This document shows, one piece after another, positions 22,349 through 31,509 of a DNA stretch of 64,000 bases. The DNA is from Pseudomonas sp. LD120. GTDB lineage: Bacteria > Pseudomonadota > Gammaproteobacteria > Pseudomonadales > Pseudomonadaceae. Location of the stretch: NCBI RefSeq assembly GCF_009861525.1, contig NZ_WVHL01000005.1, forward strand, positions 2,666,001 to 2,730,000. The letters are read 5' to 3'. Position numbers and translations under genes: made by a program. Numbering within the stretch: position 1 is the stretch's first letter; the number at the start of each line of letters is the position of its first letter. The notes under the pieces are model-generated. The model was not told the origin of the DNA, ran no database searches, and was given only the letters and a program-made list of their open reading frames with translations.

Positions 22349-24829
22349 GTGCGGGTTTTTCGTGGGACGATGCAGGCGTTGCTGAGCCATTGGCGTCAGC
22401 ATCCGGTGCAGTTTTTCAGCGCGCTCACCGGGCTGTGGCTGGCCACCAGTCTGTTGACCGGGGTGCTGGCCCTGAACAGTCAGGCGCGTGACAGCTATGC
22501 CCGGGCCAGCCAGCTGATCGGCGGCGCGCCCCAGGCCAGCTTGAGCACGGCCAATGACGCGCATTTTTCTCAGCAATGGTTCGTCGACCTGCGCCGCGCC
22601 GGCTGGCCGGTGTCGCCGGTGCTGCAGGGGCGCCTGCGGTTGCCGGGGCATGACGACCTGTCCCTGCAAGTGATGGGCATCGAACCGTTGTCGCTGCCCG
22701 CCGGTGCCGCGGTGGCCGGGCAGACGCTGGCGTTGCAGCAGATGGTCGAGTTCTTCAGCCCACCGGGGGTGACCTGGCTGGCGCCGCAGACCCTGACCAG
22801 CCTGGGCTGGCAACCGGGCGAGCAACCCCGAGCACTCAACGGCCAGCGCTTGCCGCCGCTGCGGGTGCGGGCGGACATGGTCCCGGGATTGTTGTTGATG
22901 GACATCGGCTTTGCCCAGCAGGTGCTGGGCCAGCCCGGCTATTTGAGCCGGCTGTTGCTGCCCAGGGATTTTGCCGCCAGCGCGCCGCCGTTGCCCGAGG
23001 CCCTGAGGGGGCAACTGGTGTTGCGCCAGGGGCAGGCACAGAGTGACGTGGCGCGCCTGACCGAGAGTTTTCACCTGAACCTGGATGCCCTGGGGTTGCT
23101 GTCCTTCGTGGTCGGGCTGTTTATCGTGCACGCCGCCATCGGCCTGGCCCTGGAACAGCGGCGTGGCTTGCTGCGCACCTTGCGGGCTTGCGGGGTCAGT
23201 GCGCGTTTGCTGATCCTCTGCCTGAGCGTCGAGCTGGGCGGTCTGGCGCTGTTGGGCGGAATGGCAGGGGTGGTCAGCGGCTACCTGCTGGCCGGGGTGT
23301 TGCTGCCGGACGTGGCCGCCAGCCTGCGGGGCTTGTATGGCGCGCCAGTGGCGGGGCAGTTGAGCCTGAGTCCCGGGTGGTGGTTCAGCGGTATCGGCCT
23401 GAGTCTGTTGGGCGCCTTGCTGGCCGGTGGCGCCAGCCTGCTGCGGGCGGCGCGCCTGCCGCTGCTGGCCCTGGCCAATCCCCAGGCCTGGCATCAGGCC
23501 CATGCCCGCTGGTTACGGCGCCAGGGCTGGATGGCTTCCCTGGCCCTGCTGGTGGCCCTGCTGGCGTGGCGCTGGGGCGACAGCCTGGCCAGTGGTTTCG
23601 TGCTGATGGCGGCTTTGCTGCTAGCGGCGGCCCTGGGCTTGCCGGTGCTGCTCAATGCCGTGCTGGGCCGCTTGCTGGGGCGCAGTCGCGGGGTGCTGGG
23701 GCAGTGGTTTCTCGCCGATTGCCGGCAGCAGTTGCCGGCCCTGAGCCTGGCCTTGATGGCCTTGCTCCTGGCGCTGGCGGCGAACATTGGCGCCAGCAGC
23801 ATGACCGCCGGCTTTCGCCAGACCTTCACTGACTGGCTGGAGCAGCGTTTGAGCGCCGAGCTCTACGTCAATCCGCAATCCCCCGAGCAGGCCCGGCAAC
23901 TGCGTGGCTGGCTGGCGCAGCAGCCCCAGGTGACGGCGCTGTTGCCCAGCTGGCAAGTGGCGTTGCAGATCCAGGGCTGGCCGGCGGACCTGTACGGGGT
24001 GGTCGACCATGGCAGCTACCGTGAGCACTGGCCGTTGCTGGCGGCCGCGGGCGCCGATCCCTGGGCGCAATTGGCGGCCCAGGACAGCCTGATGCTCAGC
24101 GAGCAGTTGGCTCGGCGGCTCAAGTTGCGGATCGGCGATCGCCTGGAACTGCCGGTGCCGCAAGGGCAGTGGGCGCCGCGAGTGGTGGGGATTTATGCCG
24201 ACTATGGCAATCCCAAGGGGCACTTGCTGGTGAACGTCGAGCACCTGCTGCGGCACTGGCCGGACTTGACGCCAAACCGCTTCAACCTGCGCCTTGCGCC
24301 AGCGGCGGTGCCGGCGCTGATCGGCGCCCTGCAACGGCAATTTCACCTGGATGACAGTCGGGTCATCGATCAGGCCCGGCTCAAGGGCTGGTCGCAACAG
24401 GTCTTCGAACGCACCTTCGCCGCCACCGCGGCCCTCAACAGCCTGACCCTGGGAGTGTCCGGGGTGGCGTTGTTCATCAGCCTGCTGACTCAGAGCCAGA
24501 GCCGCCTGGCCCAGTTGGCGCCACTCTGGGCCCTGGGCGTGGGGCGTCGTCAGTTGCTGCTGCTCAACCTTGGGCAGACCTGGCTGCTGGCCTTGCTCAC
24601 CTTGCTGCTCGCGCTGCCCTTGGGCATCGTGCTGGCCTGGTGCCTGAACAGCGTGATCAATGTCCAAGCCTTTGGCTGGCGCTTGCCGTTACGGGTGTTT
24701 CCCGGGCAGTTGCTGCAGTTAATGGGGCTGGCGCTGCTGGCAACCCTGCTGGCCTCGGCCTGGCCGCTGCTCAGGCTGTACCGTGCGCAACCGGCGGATT
24801 TGCTGAGGACCTTTGCCCATGATGATTGA
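22349..24829 (+). CDS. FtsX-like ABC permease with two permease modules (AttFG-like)
   Basis: A membrane protein of about 826 residues. The layout is one N-terminal helix (FFSALTGLWLATSLLTGVLAL), a long periplasmic domain, three helices near 250-370, a pair near 400-440, a second module beginning QQLPALSLALMALLLALAANIGAS with another periplasmic domain, and three C-terminal helices (the last ends LLATLLASAWPLLRLY). That is two FtsX units in one chain, as in exporters of the MacB/LolE class. GTG 22349 has GAGG upstream; ATG 22370 is an alternative start. The stop overlaps the lipoprotein gene, so the three genes form one operon. Confidence 0.85.
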   Translation: MRVFRGTMQALLSHWRQHPVQFFSALTGLWLATSLLTGVLALNSQARDSYARASQLIGGAPQASLSTANDAHFSQQWFVDLRRAGWPVSPVLQGRLRLPGHDDLSLQVMGIEPLSLPAGAAVAGQTLALQQMVEFFSPPGVTWLAPQTLTSLGWQPGEQPRALNGQRLPPLRVRADMVPGLLLMDIGFAQQVLGQPGYLSRLLLPRDFAASAPPLPEALRGQLVLRQGQAQSDVARLTESFHLNLDALGLLSFVVGLFIVHAAIGLALEQRRGLLRTLRACGVSARLLILCLSVELGGLALLGGMAGVVSGYLLAGVLLPDVAASLRGLYGAPVAGQLSLSPGWWFSGIGLSLLGALLAGGASLLRAARLPLLALANPQAWHQAHARWLRRQGWMASLALLVALLAWRWGDSLASGFVLMAALLLAAALGLPVLLNAVLGRLLGRSRGVLGQWFLADCRQQLPALSLALMALLLALAANIGASSMTAGFRQTFTDWLEQRLSAELYVNPQSPEQARQLRGWLAQQPQVTALLPSWQVALQIQGWPADLYGVVDHGSYREHWPLLAAAGADPWAQLAAQDSLMLSEQLARRLKLRIGDRLELPVPQGQWAPRVVGIYADYGNPKGHLLVNVEHLLRHWPDLTPNRFNLRLAPAAVPALIGALQRQFHLDDSRVIDQARLKGWSQQVFERTFAATAALNSLTLGVSGVALFISLLTQSQSRLAQLAPLWALGVGRRQLLLLNLGQTWLLALLTLLLALPLGIVLAWCLNSVINVQAFGWRLPLRVFPGQLLQLMGLALLATLLASAWPLLRLYRAQPADLLRTFAHDD

Positions 24830-25907
24830 TCGCCTGTGGCGGCGGTTGCCGGTGCTGTTGCTGACGCTGTGGTTGGCCGGCTGCGAGCAGAGCGGCGAGG
24901 CGCCCCAGGGATTCGCCGGGCTGGGTAACGAGGCTGGGGCGTTTACCCCGGTGCTGCCGGGGCGGACGTTCAGTTTTCCCGCCGACCACGGCCCTCATGA
25001 GGGGTTTCGCATCGAGTGGTGGTACCTCACGGCGGTCCTCACGGATGCCCAGGGCCGGGACTTCGGCGTGCAATGGACGCTGTTTCGCAGTGCCTTGCGC
25101 GCCGGCCACGAGTCCTCCGGCTGGGGCGCGCCGTTTGTCTGGCTGGGGCATGCGGCGGCCACTTCGGCCAACAGCCATCATGCCGCCGAGCGCTATGCCC
25201 GGGGCGGAGTGGGGCAGGCTGGGGTGACCGCGCAGCCATTGCAAGCCTGGATTGATGACTGGCAGTTGCGCAGTCTGTCCGCAGGGGACGATCCCTTGGC
25301 GCGGATGCAGGTGCGGGCCAACGGGCCGGGGTTTGCCTATCAGTTGCAACTGTCCAGCGCTCAGCCTGTGGTGCTGCAAGGTGAGGGCGGTTACAGCCGC
25401 AAGTCCGACCGTGGACAGGCGTCCTATTACTACAGCCAGCCGTTTTTCCAGGCCAGCGGGGAGTTGCAGATCGACGGCCAGCGCTATCAGGTCAGCGGCC
25501 CGGCCTGGCTTGACCGGGAGTGGAGCAGCCAACCCCTGTCCGCCGACCAGACTGGCTGGGACTGGTTCTCGCTGCACTTGGACAGTGGTGAGCGGCTGAT
25601 GCTGTTCCGGGTGCGCACCAACGCCGGAGAACCTTACATCAGCGGCACCTGGATCAGCCCCGACGGTCGCACCGAGGGCTTGAGCAAGCAACAGATCCGG
25701 CTGACGCCGTTGGAATACTCACACGTCGAAGGTCGTCGTCTGCCCACGGCCTGGCACTTGAACATCCCCAGCAAGGGCGTGGACATCACTACTCAGGCGC
25801 TCAACCCCCAGGCGTGGATGAACTTGAGCATTCCTTACTGGGAGGGGCCGCTGGGCTTGAGTGGCAGCCACAACGGTAGTGGTTATCTGGAGATGACCGG
25901 ATATTGA
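24819..25907 (+). CDS. AttH/CrtC-like lipoprotein with lipocalin-type domain
   Basis: A 362-residue lipoprotein: signal peptide MMIDRLWRRLPVLLLTLWLAGC with lipobox LAGC (Cys22), then the CrtC/AttH domain. The family motif EWWYLTA is seen at residues 66-72, followed by FGVQWTLFRSA, YYYSQPFFQASGEL, WLDREWSSQPL and GWDWFSLHLDSGERLMLFRVR. The family includes carotenoid 1,2-hydratase and AttH, but no carotenoid genes are here. The start overlaps the permease stop by 11 bases; GAGGA lies ten bases upstream. With the ABC genes it forms an attEFGH-like export unit whose substrate is unknown. Confidence 0.85.
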   Translation: MMIDRLWRRLPVLLLTLWLAGCEQSGEAPQGFAGLGNEAGAFTPVLPGRTFSFPADHGPHEGFRIEWWYLTAVLTDAQGRDFGVQWTLFRSALRAGHESSGWGAPFVWLGHAAATSANSHHAAERYARGGVGQAGVTAQPLQAWIDDWQLRSLSAGDDPLARMQVRANGPGFAYQLQLSSAQPVVLQGEGGYSRKSDRGQASYYYSQPFFQASGELQIDGQRYQVSGPAWLDREWSSQPLSADQTGWDWFSLHLDSGERLMLFRVRTNAGEPYISGTWISPDGRTEGLSKQQIRLTPLEYSHVEGRRLPTAWHLNIPSKGVDITTQALNPQAWMNLSIPYWEGPLGLSGSHNGSGYLEMTGY

Positions 25908-26206
25908 AGGCGGGTTGGCGGGCCTCTTATGACCCTTTTGCGCCAGGGGGACAACATGTTGGCGACGGTGAAATATCTGGCTCGGCAGTTTTATTCAGAA
26001 TCGCCGCTCGGACTTTCCCCGGCAGTTGCACTAGAATGCAGGTCGTTCGCCCGGTGCAAGGGCTCTTTACCGGTGCAAGGATTGCCAAGGCCAGGCACTG
26101 GGCGAACACCTTTCCCTGTCGCCTTCGGCGATTTTCCTGCTTCGCCCTTCCTTGATTGCGTTGTTTCTGGATCAGCCTTCGATGGCCTCTCGCTCCTTGC
26201 CGGCGC
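25908..26206. other. Intergenic stretch without a supported gene
   Basis: A direct repeat CCGGTGCAAGG occurs twice (about 26050 and 26079). A small hairpin TCGCC-TTC-GGCGA (26119-26131) followed by TTTT may weakly end the lipoprotein operon. Short reading frames here look non-coding. Confidence 0.4.
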
Positions 26207-26593
26207 TCAAAGTGCCAGTGGTTGCAGACTGATCTGGCGCGCATGCAGGCTGACGAACCGGGGCAGTGGCACTGTGCACTCTTGCAACGTCAGCAGGACG
26301 ATAGAGGCACCGATGGCCAGTGCCGCGCAACCGTCTCCATCCGCCTGAAGCAACTGGCCGACGATGTGCATCCCATCCTTGTCCCGGCGTATCCGCGGCT
26401 CACCCTCAGTGCTGGCCCACAGGTTGTGCTGCCAGCGCATCTCATCCTCCAGGTTCAACTCCACTTCGTGCACCTGGGCAACCTGGGGTTGCGCTCCCAG
26501 CCATCGGCCGCGCCCTTCACCGAGGGCGCTGGTGAAATCGACCCACAGCGCAGGCGATGGGTCGGTGTGGATAGCTGTGAGCGTGATGCGCAT
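26207..26593 (-). CDS. Hypothetical protein
   Basis: About 128 residues if started at ATG 26593 (MRITLTAIHTDPSPALWVDF). In-frame ATGs at 26710 and 26728 would lengthen it to 167 or 173 residues; the added part (MTAHVQLARRDRSRQPW) looks less protein-like, so the shorter form is preferred. No signal peptide or membrane segment is seen. The protein is mostly beta (VHEVELNLEDEMRW, GMHIVGQLLQADGDG, IVLLTLQECTVPLPRFVSLHA). I do not recognise a family. It is divergent from the small membrane-anchored protein at 26796. Confidence 0.6.
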   Translation of the reverse strand: MRITLTAIHTDPSPALWVDFTSALGEGRGRWLGAQPQVAQVHEVELNLEDEMRWQHNLWASTEGEPRIRRDKDGMHIVGQLLQADGDGCAALAIGASIVLLTLQECTVPLPRFVSLHARQISLQPLAL

Positions 26594-26795
26594 GTCAGGT
26601 GTTTGCACTATTGATTGGGCCGGAGGGATCTGGTTGATATCCAGGGCGCATGTCAGGCGCCAAGGCTGCCGGGATCGATCGCGCCTGGCAAGTTGCACGT
26701 GCGCTGTCATTGCCGATTCCAAGGGCATTCCACAGAATGCGCCATGGTCCCGGATCGGGTCGCGGTTTAATGATGGATGCAGTGGAGTTTATGGA

Positions 26796-27161
26796 TTGAT
26801 CGGGTTGAAGCGTTTTCTGATGGCGATCGGTGGGCTGGCGTTGGGGCTGTTTGTGCTGGGGCTGACTCTATTGGACTTCTCCAAGGCCCCCGCGCATGTG
26901 CTGGCCGAACATCCCAATGCCCAGTGGCAAGGCGGGCCCGATGGTGGACATTACCTGGAAATCACCCGCTCTGAACCACCGTATTATTTCGTCCAGATTC
27001 GCTATGAAAGCGGCGATTTATGGGAAGAGGGCTGGCTCAAATATGGGCATGGCGGGGGTGAAACGTTGACCGCCAACAACGTGATTGCGTTCGACGGCGA
27101 TGGGGTGATTTACCTGCAGCAGCGCAAGCTGCTGGCTCGCGACAAGGCCGGGGCTCGTTGA
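26796..27161 (+). CDS. Small membrane-anchored hypothetical protein
   Basis: About 121 residues from TTG 26796, which has GGAG eight bases upstream; ATG 26820 is the alternative. An N-terminal positive stretch (GLKRFL) precedes one membrane helix (MAIGGLALGLFVLGLTLLDF), then about 85 soluble residues rich in aromatic and acidic residues (GHYLEITRSEPPYYFVQIRYESGDLWEEGW, NNVIAFDGDGVIYLQQR). It is probably exposed to the periplasm. The family is not recognised. Confidence 0.65.
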   Translation: MIGLKRFLMAIGGLALGLFVLGLTLLDFSKAPAHVLAEHPNAQWQGGPDGGHYLEITRSEPPYYFVQIRYESGDLWEEGWLKYGHGGGETLTANNVIAFDGDGVIYLQQRKLLARDKAGAR

Positions 27162-27473
27162 ACATCAAGCCCGCGGACGCTCAGGCGGGGCGGCGCTGAG
27201 ACGAGTCATGGACGTGAACAACAGCTGTCTTCTGGTGCTGTGCAATTTGTTGCGCATCAGAAACTAACCAAATGAGTACGAGATTTTTTGAGTCTTATAT
27301 AAGAAATTTCTCATATTTTTGCCTGGGGGGTTCCAGTAGTGTTTTGCGCACCTGAACGGATATCTGGTAGTTCCAGTGCGCACTTTGATTCTCACCTTTG
27401 CGAAAGCCGCCTTTAAAGAGCGCAACACTGGCTTTTGCCTTGCCTGGGTAGCGTGCATGGGCAGTATTCGCCC
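27162..27473 (+). promoter_or_regulatory. T6SS operon control region
   Basis: This 312-nt, locally AT-rich region (TTATATAAGAAATTTC near 27294) precedes tssA. It holds a direct repeat GTTCCAGT at 27330 and 27370, exactly 40 bp apart, the second running into the perfect palindrome AGTGCGCACT (27375-27384). The sigma54-type element at 27429-27443 lies about 50 bp further on. The repeats are placed where an enhancer-binding protein could act. Confidence 0.5.
27429..27443 (+). promoter_or_regulatory. Sigma54 (-24/-12) promoter of the T6SS operon
   Basis: TGGC, seven bases, then TTGC, the spacing of the RpoN consensus (TGGCAC-N5-TTGC). The GG and GC dinucleotides are ten bases apart. It lies 30 nt before the tssA start, giving a predicted transcription start near 27455. 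The operon itself encodes a sigma54 activator (38395), which supports the reading. Confidence 0.65.
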
Positions 27474-29030
27474 ATGAGCTACTCCCGCAAACTGTCCGCG
27501 CACCACCTCAAACTCGCCCAGTGCTCTGTTCATGAACACAGTTTCGCCGGTGAGGATGTGCGCTTCTCCAATGAATACGAAGCCCTGGAAAACGAGCTGG
27601 GCAAAGCTCAGTCGGTGCATGAAAACGGCCAGGTCGATTGGCTGAAAATCCAGGAGCAAAGCGAAGCGCTGTTACGCCATCAATCCAAGGATCTGCGAGT
27701 CGCCGCTTGGCTGACCTGGGCCCTGCATCAGCGTGAATCGTTCGCCGGTCTGTTGGCGGGTCTAGGCCTGTTGCGGCATCTGTGCGAACACCACTGGGAA
27801 CAGATCCATCCGCTGAAATTGCGTACCCGCGCTGCGGCCATCGCCTGGCTGGTGCCGCGTCTGCAAGAGGTGCTGGACGACGATGTGCCGATCAAGGAGC
27901 AACTGCCGTTGTTTCGGCGCCTGATAGAACACTTGGAAGGCCTCGATGGCGCGCTGACCCAGCATTTGGGAGACGACGCTCCCTTGCTTTTACCGATCTG
28001 TCGGCGCCTGCGGGGCATGGTGGATCGGGCAACTGACAAGCAATCAGAACCCGGGGCGGTTGGTACCGTGGTTGCTCAGGTTAAACAGGCTGCGGCGCAG
28101 TTGTTCACCCCCGGTTCTCCCATCGATAACGAAAAGGACGCTCAGAAGGCTCTGCGCGCGCAGCAGGAAAACGCCCGTCCACTGTGCGCCTGGTGGCTGC
28201 GGCAGAAGGCCACCGATCAGCGGGCGCTGCGGCTCAATCGCACCCTCTTATGGCTGGGCATTGATGCCGTGCCCGAGCGTAACGCCGAGCAGGTCACTGC
28301 GCTGCGCGGCTTGCCGGCGGACAAGCTGCGTCACTACCAGGAACGTTTCGCCCAGGGCCAGTACGCCGATCTGTTGGTGGAGCTGGAGGCCAGCCTGGCG
28401 CGGGCGCCATTCTGGTTCGACGGGCAGCGCATGGTCTGGGAATGCCTGCAGGCACTCAATGCTGATCAGGCCCTGCGCGAGGTGGAGTTTCATTTCGCCC
28501 TGCTGCTGCAACGGCTGCCCGGGGTGATCGAACTGCGTTTTCATGACGGCGTGCCTTTTGCCGATCCAGCCACCCGCAGTTGGGTCAGCGCTCACGTGAT
28601 GCCTCACCTGCAAAGCGTCAGCGCACCACGAAAAATCGAATCCGACAGCCCCTTGCCAGCCTGGGAAGAGGCCTTGCAAGAGGTGCAGCCAATCTTGCGC
28701 AAGGACGGCCTCAAGACCGCGGTGCAGGTGCTCAAGCAGGGACTGCATGGCGCCCAGGGCGGGCGGGTGCGTTTCTTCTGGCACTTAAGCCTGGCCCGGC
28801 TGTGTTTCATGGCCAAAAAATATGAACTGGCCAAAACCCAATTGGAGACCCTCGACCAGGAGCTGCAGCGCTCCGGGCTGAATGCCTGGGAGCCTGATCT
28901 GGCGCTTGAGGTGTTGCACTTGCTGCACAGCTGCTGCGAGCTGTTGCCGCAAAACCATGCGGTCCGTGAACGCAAGGAAGAGATTTATCGCAGGCTGTGC
29001 CATCTCGATCTCGAGGTGGTGCTCGAATAG
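27474..29030 (+). CDS. tssA: Type VI secretion protein TssA
   Basis: A 518-residue protein. The ImpA-type N-terminal domain (WLKIQEQSEALLRHQSKDLRVAAWLTWALHQ, then GLLRHLCEHHWEQIHPL) is typical of TssA, and the long helical C-terminal part (about 290-518, VasJ-like) places it with the HSI-II group. TssA caps or primes sheath polymerisation. Start ATG 27474; a TTG/ATG extension to 27435 overlaps the sigma54 element and was rejected. First gene of the operon. Confidence 0.92.
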   Translation: MSYSRKLSAHHLKLAQCSVHEHSFAGEDVRFSNEYEALENELGKAQSVHENGQVDWLKIQEQSEALLRHQSKDLRVAAWLTWALHQRESFAGLLAGLGLLRHLCEHHWEQIHPLKLRTRAAAIAWLVPRLQEVLDDDVPIKEQLPLFRRLIEHLEGLDGALTQHLGDDAPLLLPICRRLRGMVDRATDKQSEPGAVGTVVAQVKQAAAQLFTPGSPIDNEKDAQKALRAQQENARPLCAWWLRQKATDQRALRLNRTLLWLGIDAVPERNAEQVTALRGLPADKLRHYQERFAQGQYADLLVELEASLARAPFWFDGQRMVWECLQALNADQALREVEFHFALLLQRLPGVIELRFHDGVPFADPATRSWVSAHVMPHLQSVSAPRKIESDSPLPAWEEALQEVQPILRKDGLKTAVQVLKQGLHGAQGGRVRFFWHLSLARLCFMAKKYELAKTQLETLDQELQRSGLNAWEPDLALEVLHLLHSCCELLPQNHAVRERKEEIYRRLCHLDLEVVLE

Positions 29031-29063
29031 GCCCAAGGGCCAACAACCCCAAGGAGAAGTGTC

Positions 29064-29570
29064 ATGGCCAAAGAAGGCTCTGTAGCGCCCAAGGAACGGA
29101 TCAACGTCACGTTCAAACCCGCCACTGGCGGAGCTCAGGAAGAAATTGAACTGCCGTTGAAGCTACTGGCGATCGGCGATTACACCCAGCGCCTGGATGA
29201 GCGCAAGGTGGAGGATCGCAAACCCATCAGCATCGACAAGATGACCTTTGACGAGGTGCTGGCCAAGCAAGAACTGCGCCTGACCTTGAGCGTGCCCAAC
29301 CGTCTGCAGGACGGCGACGGCAGCGATGAGCTGGCGGTGCAGTTGCGCGTCGACTCGATGAAGGACTTCAACCCGGCCAGCCTGGTGGAACAGGTGCCAG
29401 AGTTGAAAAAGCTCATGGAGCTGCGTGATGCCCTGGTCGCCCTCAAAGGTCCTTTGGGTAACGCGCCGGCCTTTCGCAAAGCCATCGAAGGAGTGCTCGC
29501 CGACGACGAGTCCCGTGATCGGGTATTGGGTGAACTGGGCCTGAGCGCCGTACCCGCCCAGGAAGCCTGA
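29064..29570 (+). CDS. tssB: Type VI secretion sheath small subunit TssB
   Basis: A 168-residue protein with the TssB/VipA pattern: MAKEGSVAPKERINVTF, PLKLLAIGDYTQRLDERKVEDRKPISIDK and a C-terminal helix (VPELKKLMELRDALVALKGPLGN). It forms the contractile sheath with TssC, encoded 27 bases downstream. A good ribosome site (AAGGAG) precedes the ATG. Confidence 0.95.
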   Translation: MAKEGSVAPKERINVTFKPATGGAQEEIELPLKLLAIGDYTQRLDERKVEDRKPISIDKMTFDEVLAKQELRLTLSVPNRLQDGDGSDELAVQLRVDSMKDFNPASLVEQVPELKKLMELRDALVALKGPLGNAPAFRKAIEGVLADDESRDRVLGELGLSAVPAQEA

Positions 29571-29597
29571 GATCCCAACAGCAAAGGAAGCTAGATC

Positions 29598-31073
29598 ATG
29601 AGCAGTAGTGCAGCACAGCAGAAAACCCAGGACAGCAGCGAATACAGCCTTCTCGACAGCATCATCGCCGAGACTCGCCTAACCCCGGACGACGAAGCCT
29701 ATGGCATCGCCAAGCGCGGAGTCTCGGCTTTCATTGAGGAACTGCTGAAACCGCAGAACAGCGGCGAGCCAGTGAAAAAGGCGATGGTCGATCGCATGAT
29801 CGCCGAGATCGACGCCAAGCTCAGTCTGCAGATGGACGAGATTCTTCACCACGCCGATTTCCAGTCGCTGGAGTCGGCCTGGCGTGGTTTGCAGTTGTTG
29901 GTGGACCGCACCAACTTCCGCGAGAACATCAAGATCGAGATCCTCAACGTCTCCAAGCAAGACCTGCTGGACGATTTCGAGGATTCTCCGGAGGTTATGC
30001 AGGCCGGCCTCTACAAGCATATTTACACTGCCGAATATGGCCAGTTCGGTGGCCAGCCGGTGGGTGCCATCATCGCCAACTACTTCATGTCCCCCAGTTC
30101 GCCTGACGTGAAGCTGATGCAGTATGTGTCCAGCGTTTCCTGCATGTCCCACGCACCGTTCATTGCGGCGGCGGGACCGAAGTTCTTCGGTCTGGAAAGT
30201 TTCGCCGGGCTGCCGGATCTCAAGGACCTCAAAGACCATTTCGAAGGCCCGCAATTCACCAAGTGGCAGAGCTTCCGCCAGTCCGAGGACGCCCGCTACA
30301 TCGGCCTGACCCTGCCGCGCTTCCTGCTGCGCAACCCTTACGATCCGGAAGAAAACCCGGTGAAGTCCTTTGTCTACAAGGAAACCGTTGCCAGCAGCCA
30401 TGAGCACTATCTGTGGGGCAACACCGCGTATGCCTTCGGTACCAAGCTGACCGACAGCTTCGCCAAGTTCCGCTGGTGCCCGAACATCATCGGCCCGCAG
30501 AGCGGTGGCGCGGTGGAGGACCTGCCGCTGCATCACTTCGAAAGCATGGGCGAGATCGAAACCAAGATCCCTACCGAGGTCCTGGTATCGGACCGGCGTG
30601 AGTACGAATTGGCGGAAGAGGGCTTTATTTCCCTGACCATGCGCAAGGGCAGTGACAACGCCGCGTTCTTCTCTGCCAGTTCGGTGCAAAAACCCAAGTT
30701 CTTTGGCATCAGTGCCGAAGGCAAGGCGGCGGAGCTCAACTACAAGCTCGGCACCCAGTTGCCGTACATGATGATCGTCAACCGTCTGGCCCATTACCTG
30801 AAGGTACTGCAGCGCGAGCAGTTGGGGTCGTGGAAAGAACGCACCGACCTGGAACTGGAACTCAACAAGTGGATCCGCCAGTACGTGGCCGACCAGGAGA
30901 ACCCCAGTAGCGAAGTGCGTGGCCGGCGTCCATTGCGTGCCGCGCAGATCATCGTCAGCGACGTCGAAGGCGAGCCGGGCTGGTATCGGGTTAACCTCAA
31001 CGTGCGTCCGCATTTCAAGTACATGGGGGCGGACTTCACCCTGTCGCTGGTGGGCAAGCTGGACAAAGAGTAA
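29598..31073 (+). CDS. tssC: Type VI secretion sheath large subunit TssC
   Basis: A 491-residue protein with strong TssC/VipB features: LQMDEILHHADFQSLESAWRGLQLLVDRT, GVIFNDF-type region replaced here by KHIYTAEYGQFGGQPVGAIIANY, SLPRF-like TLPRFLLRNPYDPEENPVKSF, and the C-terminal PHFKYMGADFTLSLVGKLDKE. It makes the sheath with TssB and is the ClpV substrate complex. Confidence 0.95.
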   Translation: MSSSAAQQKTQDSSEYSLLDSIIAETRLTPDDEAYGIAKRGVSAFIEELLKPQNSGEPVKKAMVDRMIAEIDAKLSLQMDEILHHADFQSLESAWRGLQLLVDRTNFRENIKIEILNVSKQDLLDDFEDSPEVMQAGLYKHIYTAEYGQFGGQPVGAIIANYFMSPSSPDVKLMQYVSSVSCMSHAPFIAAAGPKFFGLESFAGLPDLKDLKDHFEGPQFTKWQSFRQSEDARYIGLTLPRFLLRNPYDPEENPVKSFVYKETVASSHEHYLWGNTAYAFGTKLTDSFAKFRWCPNIIGPQSGGAVEDLPLHHFESMGEIETKIPTEVLVSDRREYELAEEGFISLTMRKGSDNAAFFSASSVQKPKFFGISAEGKAAELNYKLGTQLPYMMIVNRLAHYLKVLQREQLGSWKERTDLELELNKWIRQYVADQENPSSEVRGRRPLRAAQIIVSDVEGEPGWYRVNLNVRPHFKYMGADFTLSLVGKLDKE

Positions 31074-31088
31074 GGCAGGAGCTGAGCC

Positions 31089-31496
31089 ATGCACCGATAC
31101 GGCAGTCTTTTCGAACGCCTGAGCGGTGAAGCCGAGCAACGGGTCGGCTGGAGTCGCGAGGTGGCCGCTATGGCGTCCGTGGCTGCCCATCTGGCGAAGA
31201 TGCTCAGCACCCGGGCGGGCAGTGTGCAGACACTGTCCGACTACGGGCTGCCAGACCTCAACGACATGCGCCTGAGCTTGCACGACTCCCTGAGCCAGGC
31301 GCGTCAGGCGATCGAGCACTTTATCGAGACCTATGAGCCTCGGCTGTCCAAGGTCCGGGTGGTGTCACTGCCTGAGGATCACGACCCACTCAAGCTGGCC
31401 TTCAGCATCGAAGGCTTGCTGGAGGTGGATGGAGTCAAGCGCCAGGTGAGCTTCGCCGCGCGCCTGGATGGCAGCGGACAGGTCCGGGTCAAGTAA
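31089..31496 (+). CDS. tssE: Type VI baseplate protein TssE (gp25-like)
   Basis: A 135-residue gp25-like protein. MHRYGSLFERL is the usual N-terminal start, followed by LAKMLSTRAGSVQTLSDYGLPDLND and the conserved EPRLSKVRV that contacts the sheath. It lies 15 bases after tssC, in the place of hsiF2 of HSI-II. Confidence 0.93.
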   Translation: MHRYGSLFERLSGEAEQRVGWSREVAAMASVAAHLAKMLSTRAGSVQTLSDYGLPDLNDMRLSLHDSLSQARQAIEHFIETYEPRLSKVRVVSLPEDHDPLKLAFSIEGLLEVDGVKRQVSFAARLDGSGQVRVK

Positions 31497-31509
31497 GGAG
31501 GCTACAAGG

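Noticed and set aside
26364..27161. 265-codon plus-strand frame as one protein
   Set aside because: The first two thirds are antisense to the hypothetical minus-strand gene; the ribosome site and leader-like start lie at 26796.
29679..31319. Minus-strand frame of 546 codons opposite tssC and tssE
   Set aside because: Shadow of conserved T6SS genes; no recognisable domain.
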